From NCBI GenBank assembly GCA_017416485.1, contig JAFQCH010000042.1, positions 1-64,000 on the forward strand: 64,000 nt of DNA, read 5' to 3'. This DNA is from Clostridia bacterium. GTDB taxonomy: Bacteria; Bacillota; Clostridia; Oscillospirales; Acutalibacteraceae. The notes beneath the pieces are model-generated. The model did no database searches and was not told the origin of the DNA. It worked only from the letters and a program-made list of their open reading frames with translations. Below are positions 34,429 through 43,400 of this stretch, piece after piece (the first letter of the stretch is position 1; every line of letters starts with the position of its first letter). The position numbers and the translations under genes were made by a program.

Positions 34429-35245
34429 TTTTTGCCAACCACCTTTCCATAATTTTAAGACCAATGGTAATTAAAACAACAAGCACAATGTAAATCACCG
34501 AAAGCACAATGTAAGGCACGGTGTATTCATAAGTGCTGGTACCGATCTGTTTGAATGCGTAAACAAGGTCGAGTGCACCCGCATAACCGATGATGGAGGT
34601 TTCCTTGATGAGGGCAATGAATTCGTTACCGAGGGTCGGCAGAATGTTTTTGATTGCCTGGGGAACCACGATTTTGATCATGGATGCGGAATAGCTGAAC
34701 CCGACCGCACGGGCAGCTTCAAGCTGACCGGGATCGACGGAATTGATACCGCCGCGCATGATTTCGGACACGTATGCACCGCTGTTGACACCGAAAATGA
34801 TGATACTTGCTTCAACGGCACTCAGTTTGAAACCCATCGACGGGAACAAAACGAAGTAGCCGAGCAGCAATTGCACCATAACGGGGGTTCCGCGGAACAG
34901 GGCAACATACAGCGAACATATTTTTTTGAGAATGGCGGGCACGCGTTGCAGCACCCACATGATTGCAAAAAACAGATAATAGAACGTGACAACACGCAAC
35001 AAAGGCTTTTTCGGAAAACGAGCCAGAAAACGGTCATAACGGCTCTGCATGGCATAAGGCAGAACGGGATATTTGGGCATAACACTGATGACCGCAATAA
35101 TACAACCGATGACCATGCCGATGATAAGACCGAGCACGGCAACCTTGACGGTGTTTTCAAGACCGGTCACAACCTGCTTGTAGCCGCCTTTGTCGATAAA
35201 GTTGACAATGAATTTACCCCATTTGAGGGAAAAGTCTGTCAGCAT
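34412..35245 (-). CDS. Polar amino acid ABC transporter permease
   Basis: 277 residues. HisM/GlnP-type permease with about five helices and the ATPase-contact EAA loop ([20 protein letters not shown] followed by [10 protein letters not shown]). N-terminal [21 protein letters not shown] family-atypical basic cytoplasmic insert of about 35 residues ([20 protein letters not shown]) follows TM1. ATG 35245 with AGGTG upstream. Separated from the binding-protein gene by an intrinsic hairpin (35311-35335), so it should be made in lower amount. Confidence 0.94.
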   Translation of the reverse strand: MLTDFSLKWGKFIVNFIDKGGYKQVVTGLENTVKVAVLGLIIGMVIGCIIAVISVMPKYPVLPYAMQSRYDRFLARFPKKPLLRVVTFYYLFFAIMWVLQRVPAILKKICSLYVALFRGTPVMVQLLLGYFVLFPSMGFKLSAVEASIIIFGVNSGAYVSEIMRGGINSVDPGQLEAARAVGFSYSASMIKIVVPQAIKNILPTLGNEFIALIKETSIIGYAGALDLVYAFKQIGTSTYEYTVPYIVLSVIYIVLVVLITIGLKIMERWLAKSDRRR

Positions 35246-35305
35246 CTCTTTTCACCTGCCGCATCCTGCACGGATACGACAACTCCCCTTTCCGGTGTGA
35301 TGATT

Positions 35306-35335
35306 AAAAACAACCCCGTCGTATCGGCGGGGTTG
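35306..35335 (-). terminator. Intercistronic terminator after binding-protein gene
   Basis: CAACCCCG...CGGGGTTG (35311-35335) followed on the minus strand by TTTTT. It lies between the binding protein and permease genes. It is likely leaky, setting excess binding protein over membrane components. Confidence 0.8.
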
Positions 35336-35355
35336 CAAAATTCGGTTTAAAAGAC

Positions 35356-36300
35356 TCAGCCGTTTACACCTGCAACAATGTTGTTGGCGGGAGCTTCGTC
35401 GATCACAACGTAAGCGATGTTGCCGTTAAGGATGTCCTGCACTGCAAATGCGCCGTTGGAGTAACCGATGCCTTCAAGGTTAGCAAAGCCTGTGAAGCCC
35501 CAATCTGCATCGCCGACAACATAGAAGCCGCCGGTGGTGCCGGTCTGGAAACCGACCTTGGTGCCTTCTGCAAGACCAGCAAGAACAGCTTCTGCATCAG
35601 CTGCGGTTTCGCAAGCATCAAAAGCAGTGTCTGCAGCAGCAGCGATGATCTTCTGGGAAGCATTGTAGTAAGAGGTGGAGAAATCAAGGATTTCTTCGCG
35701 TTCGGGCTTGATGGTCAGGCCGGAAGCAGCGACATCGCACATACCTTCACCGACAGCGGTGCAGACGGAATCGAATTCCATGTCGTTAACAGCAAGGGTC
35801 TTGCCGAGGGACTGTGCGAACAGATTCATGATTTCGATATCAACGCCGTAGTAGTATTCGCCTTCAACATATTCGAAGGGAGCGAACGCAGCGTTGGTAG
35901 CAATCACAAGCTGGTTGTCGGAAGCACCGACAGTTGCATCAGCAATCAGAACACCTTCGGGTGTGCCGTCGCCGAAATACTTGTTCATGATTTCGTCGAA
36001 TTTGCCGTTTTCCTGAATTTCAGCAAGGAAATCGTTGAGTTGGCCAAGAAGTTCGGTGTTGCCCTTGGTAACTGCAAAAGCATACTGTTCTTCGGTCAGG
36101 GGGATGTCGATGACCTTAAGAAGACCTTCAACAACAACGTCGCCGCCGGTGACATCGCCGGCAGAAACATTACCGTCGGTAACATTGCCATCGGTAGCTG
36201 CATTGGTGGGATCTTCAACATCATTGCCGCAAGCTGCAAAACAGCCGACTACAAGGCAAAGTGCTACAAGAACGGAAAGAATGGATACAAACTTTTTCAT
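35356..36300 (-). CDS. Circularly permuted amino-acid-binding lipoprotein (SBP_bac_3 type)
   Basis: 314 residues. Lipoprotein signal with Cys in CFAACGN (about residue 24), then an Asn/Gly/Asp-Val-rich linker to about 58. Residues 60-113 (LKVIDIPLTEEQYAFAVTKG, LNDFLAEIQENGKFDEIMNK, YFG) are the segment normally at the C-terminus of this family. The usual N-terminal start follows only at about 130 (NQLVIATNAAFAPFEYVEGE), with DMEFDSV, VAASGLTIKPEREEILDFST and VGFQTGTTGG in order. The protein ends at VVIDEAPANNIVAGVNG, where relatives continue into the moved segment. This is a natural circular permutation at the hinge-proximal strand. First gene of the ABC operon. Confidence 0.92.
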   Translation of the reverse strand: MKKFVSILSVLVALCLVVGCFAACGNDVEDPTNAATDGNVTDGNVSAGDVTGGDVVVEGLLKVIDIPLTEEQYAFAVTKGNTELLGQLNDFLAEIQENGKFDEIMNKYFGDGTPEGVLIADATVGASDNQLVIATNAAFAPFEYVEGEYYYGVDIEIMNLFAQSLGKTLAVNDMEFDSVCTAVGEGMCDVAASGLTIKPEREEILDFSTSYYNASQKIIAAAADTAFDACETAADAEAVLAGLAEGTKVGFQTGTTGGFYVVGDADWGFTGFANLEGIGYSNGAFAVQDILNGNIAYVVIDEAPANNIVAGVNG

Positions 36301-36331
36301 TTTTTTACACTCCTTTATAAAAGTCGAACAC

Positions 36332-36359
36332 AGTATAGCACACTTTTATTTTTATGCAA
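36332..36359 (-). promoter_or_regulatory. Promoter of ABC transporter operon
   Basis: Minus strand TTGCAT (36359-36354), 16-base spacer, extended -10 TGCTATACT (TATACT 36337-36332), 32 bases before the start. Confidence 0.6.
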
Positions 36360-36463
36360 GCCCCGTTTTTGTTTTTCTCCCTTTAGTCCGATGAATGTCA
36401 ATTTCAGGGTGCCCTTTTTGTACATTCCGACGAAGGATTTTCCTTTCTTTCCGACAAAAAAGC

Positions 36464-36500
36464 ACAAACACAGCTAAAAACCTGCATTTGTGCTTTTATT
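36464..36500 (-). terminator. Terminator after NptA/PhoU gene
   Basis: AAAAGCACAAA and TTTGTGCTTTT form an 11-bp stem, T-rich on the minus side, just past the phosphate-transporter stop. Confidence 0.7.
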
Positions 36501-36521
36501 TTAAATATTCCTTATGCAATC

Positions 36522-38279
36522 TTATGCAACGGGAAGTGCATATTTTTGCGAAAAGCGTGTATATTGCTCCTGAAAGGCGGGATTGCCATGCTTGATTTTG
36601 TTAAGGTATTCATGCATATCCATGGCATCGTGTGCCATTTCGATCATACAACCTGCAATATTGGAACAATGGTCAGACACACGTTCAAAGTTATTCAGCA
36701 GATCTGCCCACACAAAACCGACTTCGATGGAGCATTCGCCCTTTTGCAGACGTTTGATATGGCGGGAACGAAGCTGTTCTTTCAGGTCGTCCACAACCTG
36801 TTCAAGCGGTTCAACCTGTGCGGCGGCTTCAAGATCATTGTTCAGGAATGCCTTCATGGTATAGAACACGATTTCGTCGGTGGCTTCGGACAGAACCTTC
36901 AGTTCGCGTTGGGCAGGTTCCGAGAATGCAATCTTTTTCTCTTTGATTTCTTCTGCGGATTCAAGCAAGTTGACTGCATGGTCGGAGATGCGTTCAAAGT
37001 CGCCGATCATGTGCAAGAGTTTTGCCGATTCATGACTGTCGGCATCATTCATGGGGAAGGTATTGAGTTTAACAAGATAACTGCCTAAAATATCCTCATA
37101 GTGGTCCGCTTTGGATTCTTGCTTGCGCACCATTTCGGCAAGTTCAGGCGTATAGTCTTCCAATGCAAACATCGCTTTGCGCAGGGCATCTTCCGAGATT
37201 TTTGCCATTTTGATTGTCAGGTCATGGCAACGCTGAACAGCAAGTGCGGGTGTGTGCATAAGACGTTCATCAATCTCGATTTTTTCTTCCTTTACATCCC
37301 CCTTGGGTTCGGGAATGAGTTTCATCGACAGCTTTTCGAGTAATCCCGTTGCGGGGAACAGGAGTGCCGTGCAGGCAATGTTGAACGCGGTGTGTGCAAC
37401 AGCAATCGACACTTCGCTTGCCTCCTGTGTAAACACGGGCAGGTCAAACACCGATTTCACAATGCAGAACAAAGTCAGCATAATAACAGTGCCGATGATA
37501 TTGAAAGACAGATGCACAACCGAAGCACGGCGTGCATTGCGGTTTGTTCCTACCGAAGACAGCATAGCCGTTACACAAGTACCGATATTCTGTCCCATAA
37601 TGATCGGAATGGAGGTGCCGACCGAAATCTGCCCCGTAGAGGACAATGCCTGCAGAATACCGACGGATGCAGACGAAGACTGAATGATTGCAGTCATAAC
37701 CGCACCGACAAGTACCCCGAGAATGGGGTTGGAGAACATGACGAGCATATTGCGGAATGCTTCGACCTCGCGAAGACCTTCCACTGCCGAAGACATGGCA
37801 TTCATACCGAACATCAGCGTGGCAAAGCCAAGCAGAATCACACCGATGTCTTTCTTTTTATTATCCTTAAACCCCATATAAAAGACAATACCGATGAGTG
37901 CAAGGATGGGAGAAAATGAAGTCGGCTTCAGAAGATTAACAAACAGGCTGTCCCCCTCAATACCCGACAAGCTGAGAATCCATGCCGTGACAGTGGTACC
38001 GACATTCGCTCCCATAATAACATTGATCGCCTGCCGCAGGGTCATAATGCGGGAGTTGACAAAACCGACCACCATAACCGTGGTTGCCGAGGAAGACTGC
38101 ATAACGGCTGTAACCCCCATACCTGTCAGAAAACCGGCAATTTTCCCTGTTGTCAGTTTACCGAGCAAGCTTTTCAACCCATTGCCTGCCGCTTTTTCGA
38201 GGGCAGAACCCATCGTATTCATACCGAACAAAAACAGACACAAACCGCCGATCAAAGACAATACATCAAAAATATCCAT
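36522..38279 (-). CDS. Na/Pi cotransporter family protein with PhoU-like domain
   Basis: 585 residues. The N-terminal half has inverted-repeat transport domains with the diagnostic QSSSAT (MGVTAVMQSSSATTVMVVGF) and QSSSAS (AVMTAIIQSSSASVGILQAL) motifs. The C-terminal 220 residues are a cytoplasmic PhoU-like helical domain (residues about 365-560) with E/D-rich helices such as RKQESKADHYEDI and LHMIGDFERISDHAVNL. Sodium-driven phosphate transport, or phosphate-dependent regulation of it, is the family role. Third gene after GH25 and PHP, 24-base gap. Confidence 0.93.
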   Translation of the reverse strand: MDIFDVLSLIGGLCLFLFGMNTMGSALEKAAGNGLKSLLGKLTTGKIAGFLTGMGVTAVMQSSSATTVMVVGFVNSRIMTLRQAINVIMGANVGTTVTAWILSLSGIEGDSLFVNLLKPTSFSPILALIGIVFYMGFKDNKKKDIGVILLGFATLMFGMNAMSSAVEGLREVEAFRNMLVMFSNPILGVLVGAVMTAIIQSSSASVGILQALSSTGQISVGTSIPIIMGQNIGTCVTAMLSSVGTNRNARRASVVHLSFNIIGTVIMLTLFCIVKSVFDLPVFTQEASEVSIAVAHTAFNIACTALLFPATGLLEKLSMKLIPEPKGDVKEEKIEIDERLMHTPALAVQRCHDLTIKMAKISEDALRKAMFALEDYTPELAEMVRKQESKADHYEDILGSYLVKLNTFPMNDADSHESAKLLHMIGDFERISDHAVNLLESAEEIKEKKIAFSEPAQRELKVLSEATDEIVFYTMKAFLNNDLEAAAQVEPLEQVVDDLKEQLRSRHIKRLQKGECSIEVGFVWADLLNNFERVSDHCSNIAGCMIEMAHDAMDMHEYLNKIKHGNPAFQEQYTRFSQKYALPVA

Positions 38280-38303
38280 ATCTTTTTCCTCAGTATTATG
38301 TAC

Positions 38304-39107
38304 TCAGATTTCCTGTTCAACAAACTGTGTTCCGTTGTAATTCCAGATGGAGCGCACGCCGTTTCTGCGCAGGGCTGACAGGGCTACATCAAACGCATAA
38401 TCGAGCTTTGTGCAATCGTGGCAATCGCTGCCGAGGGTCACGCGGCCGTTCTTTTCGGCAATGTGACGCATTAAGAATTCGGCAGGATAGGGCCAGTCGG
38501 TTGCACCTCTTGCCATGGCACCCGTGTTGACTTCCACAGGGATATCCGCTTCAAGCACGGCATCAAGTGCCTGTTTTGCAACGTTGATGTAATGAGGGTC
38601 AGTCTGATCGGGCACACCGTGCTTTGTGATGAGGTCAAAATGGGCAAGAAACAGCGGTTTTTCTTTCAGCGAATCCACAACACTGTCATAATAGGCTTTG
38701 GCAAAAGCGACCTTGTTGCCGCCGAAGCCTTCGTCCACACATTTCTGCGTGGCGGCTGCACTGAGGTCAATGGGATGATACACTCCGTTTGCCTTAACAT
38801 AATGTACACCGCTGATGAAGTAATCAAAGCCTTCTTTGTCCTGCGGATTGCTGAAATAATCCAGTTCAATACCGAGCATAACCTTGATGCGGTCGGCATA
38901 TTCGGTCTGCAAAGCGCGCACTTCATTTTTATATTCTTCATAGCGCACGGGGGGCAGACAGTAGGAACTATCAAAGTCCGTGTAGCTGTGGTCGGAAAGT
39001 CCGATCACGTCAAAACCCAATCCGATTGCGGCTTCAATGATTTCGCGGGGGCTGTGTTTGCCGTCCGAAAAAGTGGAATGGGTGTGCAAATTGCCTGTGT
39101 AAACCAT
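38304..39107 (-). CDS. PHP-domain phosphatase, histidinol-phosphatase-like
   Basis: 267 residues, single PHP domain: GNLHTHSTFSDGKHSPREII (metal His), FDVIGLSDHSYTD, MLGIELDYF, FISGVHYV, FLAHFDLITKHG, EVNTGAMARG, LGSDCHDCTKL. All metal-binding motifs of the HisK type are present. It could be histidinol-phosphate phosphatase, but no his genes are nearby, so another phosphoester substrate is possible. AAGGAGGAG ribosome site; 13 bases after the GH25 gene. Confidence 0.9.
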   Translation of the reverse strand: MVYTGNLHTHSTFSDGKHSPREIIEAAIGLGFDVIGLSDHSYTDFDSSYCLPPVRYEEYKNEVRALQTEYADRIKVMLGIELDYFSNPQDKEGFDYFISGVHYVKANGVYHPIDLSAAATQKCVDEGFGGNKVAFAKAYYDSVVDSLKEKPLFLAHFDLITKHGVPDQTDPHYINVAKQALDAVLEADIPVEVNTGAMARGATDWPYPAEFLMRHIAEKNGRVTLGSDCHDCTKLDYAFDVALSALRRNGVRSIWNYNGTQFVEQEI

Positions 39108-39120
39108 TTCAATCTCCTCC

Positions 39121-39999
39121 TTATCCTAATGACTCGCTTGCGTAGTCATAAAGACTGATATTCATATCCACGGTACCGTTGATGCCTGCAACGGTGCCTG
39201 ATTTGGTATACTGCCAGATTGTATAGTGATAATAATAAGTCGGTTTATCATTGTATTGTGCAAGCCAGCAATCGTAATCCGACAGGGTTTCAAGGTCGTA
39301 GTCATAATAGCCGAGGTCGCAGTTGAGATAGATCATCGGTCTGTAGCCTGCCTGCATGATGCGGTCGCAGAAGGCTTTGGCACAGGCGGTGATGACCTCG
39401 GATTCCGTGTTATAAGTACGCGATTCTTCAATGGAATAACGTTCCCAGTCAAACACAACGGGATATGCCAGCGGATAGCCCTGAATCAGTGAAAGGGTGA
39501 ACTCCGCTTCTTCGAGGGCTTCTTCCACACTGATTGCCTGTGAGAAAAAATACACCCCGACACGCAAACCCGCATTCAGTGCCCCCTGTATATTCCTTTT
39601 GAACATTTCATCTTCGCAGATTTTGCCTTCCGAGCCGTAACCGCGGTAGCCCACACGGATAAAAGCAAAGGTAATGCCGTCATTCTTCACGGCATGCCAG
39701 TCGATCTCCTCCTGATAGGACGAAACATCAATGCCGGAATAGGCAACCACACTGCTGTCGTTGTAAACCATGCGTCCGTTGCCTGTTTTCAGAAATAAGT
39801 CGGCATTGTATGCAGCCTTATTGATCTGATAATTACGGATGGTGTTGCCCTGCATGTCCTGCACGTAATACGGCACGGTGGTAGCGGCGTTCTGTGCTTG
39901 CGAGATTCTTCCCGACAGCAAATCGGGACTCCACTTGCACCCGCCGCAGAAAACAAGAGCCAAAATCAATATAAACAGCGGCAAAAGTCGCAGTTTCAT
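39121..39999 (-). CDS. GH25 lysozyme-like lipoprotein
   Basis: 292 residues from ATG 39999 (GGAAGGAAAAG upstream); the longer frame to 40374 overlaps the divergent PHP gene and is rejected. Lipoprotein signal KLRLLPLFILILALVFCGGC. The GH25 catalytic domain (about 90-290) has GIDVSSYQEEIDW, FAFIRVGYRGYGSEG, YFFSQAISVEEA and the catalytic Asp/Glu pair in YPVVFDWE. It cleaves peptidoglycan beta-1,4 bonds outside the membrane. First gene of GH25-PHP-NptA unit. Confidence 0.92.
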   Translation of the reverse strand: MKLRLLPLFILILALVFCGGCKWSPDLLSGRISQAQNAATTVPYYVQDMQGNTIRNYQINKAAYNADLFLKTGNGRMVYNDSSVVAYSGIDVSSYQEEIDWHAVKNDGITFAFIRVGYRGYGSEGKICEDEMFKRNIQGALNAGLRVGVYFFSQAISVEEALEEAEFTLSLIQGYPLAYPVVFDWERYSIEESRTYNTESEVITACAKAFCDRIMQAGYRPMIYLNCDLGYYDYDLETLSDYDCWLAQYNDKPTYYYHYTIWQYTKSGTVAGINGTVDMNISLYDYASESLG

Positions 40000-40133
40000 T
40001 CGCTTTTCCTTCCCCCGATTGACTTGCAATCGGCATTTTAATGTGTTAATATACAAATAACACATTGAAATTAAATCATTCTGAATAATTGTAACACAGC
40101 AAACGCTGTTTTGCAAGCAAAAACGGAGGACAC

Positions 40134-41468
40134 ATGAAAAATTACCGTCTTGTTTCACCTTACGAATCCGTTGTCTGGGACGGCGAAGGCGCATGGAACC
40201 GTTACAAAGGCAACCTGCACACCCATTCGGTCGCAAGCGACGGGGAAATGGATTTAAGGGACGCCATTCTTGCATACTACAACCGCGATTTTGATTTTCT
40301 TGCCATGACCGACCACGGGGTAACAGGAAGACCGTGGGACGAATGCCCGTCAAAACCCCTGATGTACCGCGCATTCCGTGCCATGCGGCATTATGACTTA
40401 AATTGGTTCACCACCCAAGAAAGCAAAGCCCTTGCAGACGGTTCGTTCCCCCTGCCCGACGGCAAACAGCGCGGCAAAGGCATGCTGTGCGTGCCCGGCG
40501 GCAACGAAATGTGCAACCTGACCGCAACCAAAACCCATGTCAACGGCTTTTTCATGAAGGGCTGTGAGATGTTCGGCGGCAAAGAGAATGACTACGAGTG
40601 CGCCGTGAAAGCGGTGGAAGAAAACGGCGGTGTTTCATTTATGAACCACCCCGGAAGCTGGCTGAACACCAACAAGGACAAAAACAAAATCCATGACCCG
40701 TTCATGATTCACTATTTCGGCAACATTCTGCTGAAATACCCGACCTGTTTAGGTATGGAAGTGTTCAACGAAAAGAATTCCTCGACCCCGTGGGACAGAC
40801 ATCTGTGGGATCATGTGCTGCAATACTGCCTGCCGCACGGCAAAAAGGTGATTGCATTCAGCAACGGCGATATGCACATTGAACGCGATGTGGATTCCTC
40901 GTTCTGCTATTTCTTCATGCCCGACCTGACTCTCGACAGCGTGAAGACCGCCATGCAAACGGGCACTTCCCTGTGTGTCACAAGAATGATCCGTGCCGAT
41001 GAAACCTTCGGCCCCGAGCAGGATATGGACAAGCGCAACGACCCCTCCCCCGTGCCGCTGTTCGACAGAATCGAAACAAAAAACCATACCATCACCGTAT
41101 CTGCCACTGATTTTGACCGTATTCTGTGGATCGCCGACGGCAAGGTCATCAAAGAAGAAAAGTTCGATGCCATTCAGGCAAACGGCATCTTCTCCCTCGA
41201 CCTTGATTCCATTGATGGGGCAGAGAATTTCCTCTATGTCAGAATGCAGGCTTCGTCCGAAAACGGTATCTGCCTGACGCAGGCAATCGTCCTCGACGAC
41301 GGCACACCGCCCAAGCCCCACACCGTCAGCGAAGAAGACATCAAAGCCCTCAAGGCACTTCGCAGAAAAAGCAATCGCTTTGTGCTGATTGTCGGCGGCA
41401 TCCTCGGCGAAATCCCCTACCGTATCCGCCTGATGAAAGCAAGAAAGCAAGGCAATGCTGACAGGTAA
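40134..41468 (+). CDS. PHP-domain metal-dependent phosphoesterase
   Basis: 444 residues. The PHP N-domain has YKGNLHTHSVASDGEMDLRD, FDFLAMTDHGVTGRP, CVPGGNEMCN and FSNGDMHIERD. An Ig-like or beta-sandwich C-terminal region runs from about 300 (NHTITVSATDFDRILWIADG, LYVRMQASSENGICLTQAIV). Similar proteins act as secreted or cytosolic phosphoesterases, but no signal peptide is visible here. Ends in a basic tail. ACGGAGGAC ribosome site, divergent from the GH25 gene, terminator at 41484-41524. Substrate unknown. Confidence 0.85.
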   Translation: MKNYRLVSPYESVVWDGEGAWNRYKGNLHTHSVASDGEMDLRDAILAYYNRDFDFLAMTDHGVTGRPWDECPSKPLMYRAFRAMRHYDLNWFTTQESKALADGSFPLPDGKQRGKGMLCVPGGNEMCNLTATKTHVNGFFMKGCEMFGGKENDYECAVKAVEENGGVSFMNHPGSWLNTNKDKNKIHDPFMIHYFGNILLKYPTCLGMEVFNEKNSSTPWDRHLWDHVLQYCLPHGKKVIAFSNGDMHIERDVDSSFCYFFMPDLTLDSVKTAMQTGTSLCVTRMIRADETFGPEQDMDKRNDPSPVPLFDRIETKNHTITVSATDFDRILWIADGKVIKEEKFDAIQANGIFSLDLDSIDGAENFLYVRMQASSENGICLTQAIVLDDGTPPKPHTVSEEDIKALKALRRKSNRFVLIVGGILGEIPYRIRLMKARKQGNADR

Positions 41469-41483
41469 ATAAAGCAAAAATAT

Positions 41484-41524
41484 AAAAGGATTCATCACAA
41501 TGCACATGTCGGTGAATCCTTTTT
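41484..41524 (+). terminator. Terminator after PHP gene
   Basis: AAAAGGATTCA (41484-41494) pairs with TGAATCCTTTT (41513-41523) and leads into T-rich sequence. Confidence 0.7.
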
Positions 41525-41644
41525 CATTATACATTAACAAAAAACTGAAAATTGATTGACATTACTATAATGTTTTAAATTCAAAGTGGTTTATTATATT
41601 TTACAAATCTGCATAAATAATTTCAAATTATTTCAAAAAAAGAC

Positions 41645-41673
41645 TTGACAATTGCTTTTCTGCGTGCTATAAT
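41645..41673 (+). promoter_or_regulatory. Consensus promoter of 5S rRNA
   Basis: TTGACA (41645-41650), 17-base spacer, TATAAT (41668-41673) with TGC extended -10: a perfect promoter. A GAGAGG/CCTTCTC leader stem (about 41686-41703) may guide processing. Confidence 0.85.
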
Positions 41674-41706
41674 GCCAAAGCGTTGAGAGGGAAACACCTT
41701 CTCACA

Positions 41707-41822
41707 GTCGGTGTCTATAACATTGAGGTTCCACCCGTTCCCATCCCGAACACGGTAGTTAAGCTCAACTGTGCCGAAAATACTTGGCGGGAAGCTGCCC
41801 GGGAAAATAGGTCGTCGCCGAC
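41707..41822 (+). rRNA. rrf: 5S ribosomal RNA (solitary)
   Basis: 116 nt. Terminal stem GTCGGTG/CGCCGAC. Highly conserved GAGGTTCCACCCGTTCCCAT and CCCGAACACGG loops, then AGTTAAGCTC and CGCCGAAAATACTTGGCGGG-like helices (here GTGCCGAAAATACTTGGCGG). No 16S or 23S lies within 20 kb either side in the window. Own promoter and terminator, so independently transcribed. Confidence 0.95.
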
Positions 41823-41830
41823 ACAAACAG

Positions 41831-41855
41831 AACCGTCCGAATGGACGGTTTTTTG
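41831..41855 (+). terminator. Terminator of 5S rRNA
   Basis: AACCGTCC (41831-41838) pairs with GGACGGTT (41843-41850), followed by T-run. Confidence 0.9.
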
Positions 41856-41866
41856 CTTTTTGCATA

Positions 41867-41895
41867 TTGACTATCCGATACAATCGTACTAATAT
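41867..41895 (+). promoter_or_regulatory. Promoter of MATE gene
   Basis: TTGACT (41867-41872), 17-base spacer, TAATAT (41890-41895), 32 bases before the MATE start. Confidence 0.6.
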
Positions 41896-41927
41896 TAAAA
41901 TGAAAAATTGAGGAAAGGCGGAGAAGG

Positions 41928-43292
41928 ATGCAAAAAAGATATGAACTTGACATGACCACCGGGCCGTTTCTGAAAAAGATTTTCATTTTTGCCGTTCCGA
42001 TGGTTTTCACGGGGCTGTTGCAACTGCTTTATAACACGGCGGACGTGGTTGTTGTCGGCAAATTTGCAGGCGAAACCGCCTTGGCGGCAGTCGGCTCAAC
42101 GGGGTCGCTAATTAACCTTATATTGAATGTCTTCATCGGTCTTTCCATGGGGTCAGGCGTTATGGTTGCCCGCTACATCGGTGCGCAGGATGATGAAAAA
42201 ATCCACCAATGTACCCACACCGCCATGTGCATCAGCTTGTGTGCAGGCTTCTTTGTTGCGGCAATCGGCTTTTTCTTCTCCAGAGAAATGCTGATTCTGA
42301 TGAATGCGCCCGACGATGTGCTCGACAAAGCAACGCTGTATCTGCAGATCTACTTTTTGGGTGCCCCCGGTTCCCTGTTGTATAACTTCGGCGCATCTGT
42401 TTTGCGTGCCACGGGCGACACCAAAAGACCGCTTGTGATATTGGGTTTGACGGGGCTTGTAAATGTAGGATTGAATCTGCTTCTTGTGATTGTGTTCCAC
42501 ATGGATGTGGCAGGGGTTGCCATTGCAACCATCACTGCACAATATCTGTCTGCCATCTGCATTGTATGGCGGCTCATGCGCCTTGACAATGCGTGCAAAT
42601 TGCAGCTCAAAAAGATGCGTTTTTACAAGCGCGCACTGTTTGAAATTATCCGCATCGGTCTGCCCGCAGGGGTGCAGAGTGCACTGTTTTCGATTTCCAA
42701 TGTTATTATTCAGTCTACGGTCAACTCCTTCGGCACGGTTGCCATGGCGGGCATTGCAGCGGGTTCCAATGTGGACGGCTATATTTTCACCTGCACGAAT
42801 GCCGTTGCACAGACAGCAATGAATTTCACCTCGCAAAATATCGGTGCTAAAAAATACGAAAATGTTCCCAAAGTGTTCCGCTACTGTCTTTCAACCGCAT
42901 TCATTGCCGCCGCAATACTGAGTGCCATTGCATTTTTGTTCAGAGTTCCCATTGTGGGTATGTTTTCGGATGAAGCGGACGTTATTGCCATCGGTGCAGA
43001 CCGCCTGACACTGATTCTGCCGTTCTACTTCTTCTGTTCGCTGATGGATGTCACCGCAGGACAGGTGCGCGGCATGGGAAAAAGCATCGAGCCGATGGTC
43101 ATTTCCCTGCTCGGTGCATGCGGTAGCCGCCTTTTGTGGGTGTTTTTGATTCTGCCGCTGAACAAGACACTTACGATGCTGTATTGGTCCTACCCCGTTT
43201 CATGGGCACTGACCTTTTTTGCACAAACGGCATTTTACCTGTATGCCGCACACAAACTCAAAAAGAAGCACTTGCAATTGCAGGAAGCATAA
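41928..43292 (+). CDS. MATE-family multidrug efflux transporter
   Basis: 454 residues with twelve membrane helices in two homologous halves. Typical MATE segments: MTTGPFLKKIFIFAVPMVFT at the start, YNTADVVVVGKFAGETALAA, GSGVMVARYIGAQD and, in the second half, RIGLPAGVQSALFSISNVI and NFTSQNIGAKKYENV. Exports drugs or metabolites by Na+ or H+ antiport. Own promoter and terminator. Substrate unknown. Confidence 0.94.
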   Translation: MQKRYELDMTTGPFLKKIFIFAVPMVFTGLLQLLYNTADVVVVGKFAGETALAAVGSTGSLINLILNVFIGLSMGSGVMVARYIGAQDDEKIHQCTHTAMCISLCAGFFVAAIGFFFSREMLILMNAPDDVLDKATLYLQIYFLGAPGSLLYNFGASVLRATGDTKRPLVILGLTGLVNVGLNLLLVIVFHMDVAGVAIATITAQYLSAICIVWRLMRLDNACKLQLKKMRFYKRALFEIIRIGLPAGVQSALFSISNVIIQSTVNSFGTVAMAGIAAGSNVDGYIFTCTNAVAQTAMNFTSQNIGAKKYENVPKVFRYCLSTAFIAAAILSAIAFLFRVPIVGMFSDEADVIAIGADRLTLILPFYFFCSLMDVTAGQVRGMGKSIEPMVISLLGACGSRLLWVFLILPLNKTLTMLYWSYPVSWALTFFAQTAFYLYAAHKLKKKHLQLQEA

Positions 43293-43310
43293 GAAAAACG
43301 GAAGCTGTAA

Positions 43311-43338
43311 AAATTTAGTTTTTGCAGCTTCTTTTTTT
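43311..43338 (+). terminator. Terminator after MATE gene
   Basis: GAAGCTGTAAAAA and TTTTTGCAGCTTC (43311-43331) pair, followed by seven T. Confidence 0.85.
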
Positions 43339-43400
43339 ATGTGGAAATTCAGAAAAATATATGATATAATGAAAACAAATAAACAAAGAGGAGACATTTT

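Noticed and set aside
35356..36300. Binding protein as a frameshifted or truncated pseudogene
   Set aside because: The segment missing from the C-terminus is present in frame at the N-terminus, the lipobox is intact and the whole frame is open; permutation fits better.
39999..40374. N-terminal extension of the GH25 lysozyme to 40374
   Set aside because: It would overlap the divergent PHP gene by 240 bases and would bury the lipoprotein signal; ATG 39999 has a good ribosome site.
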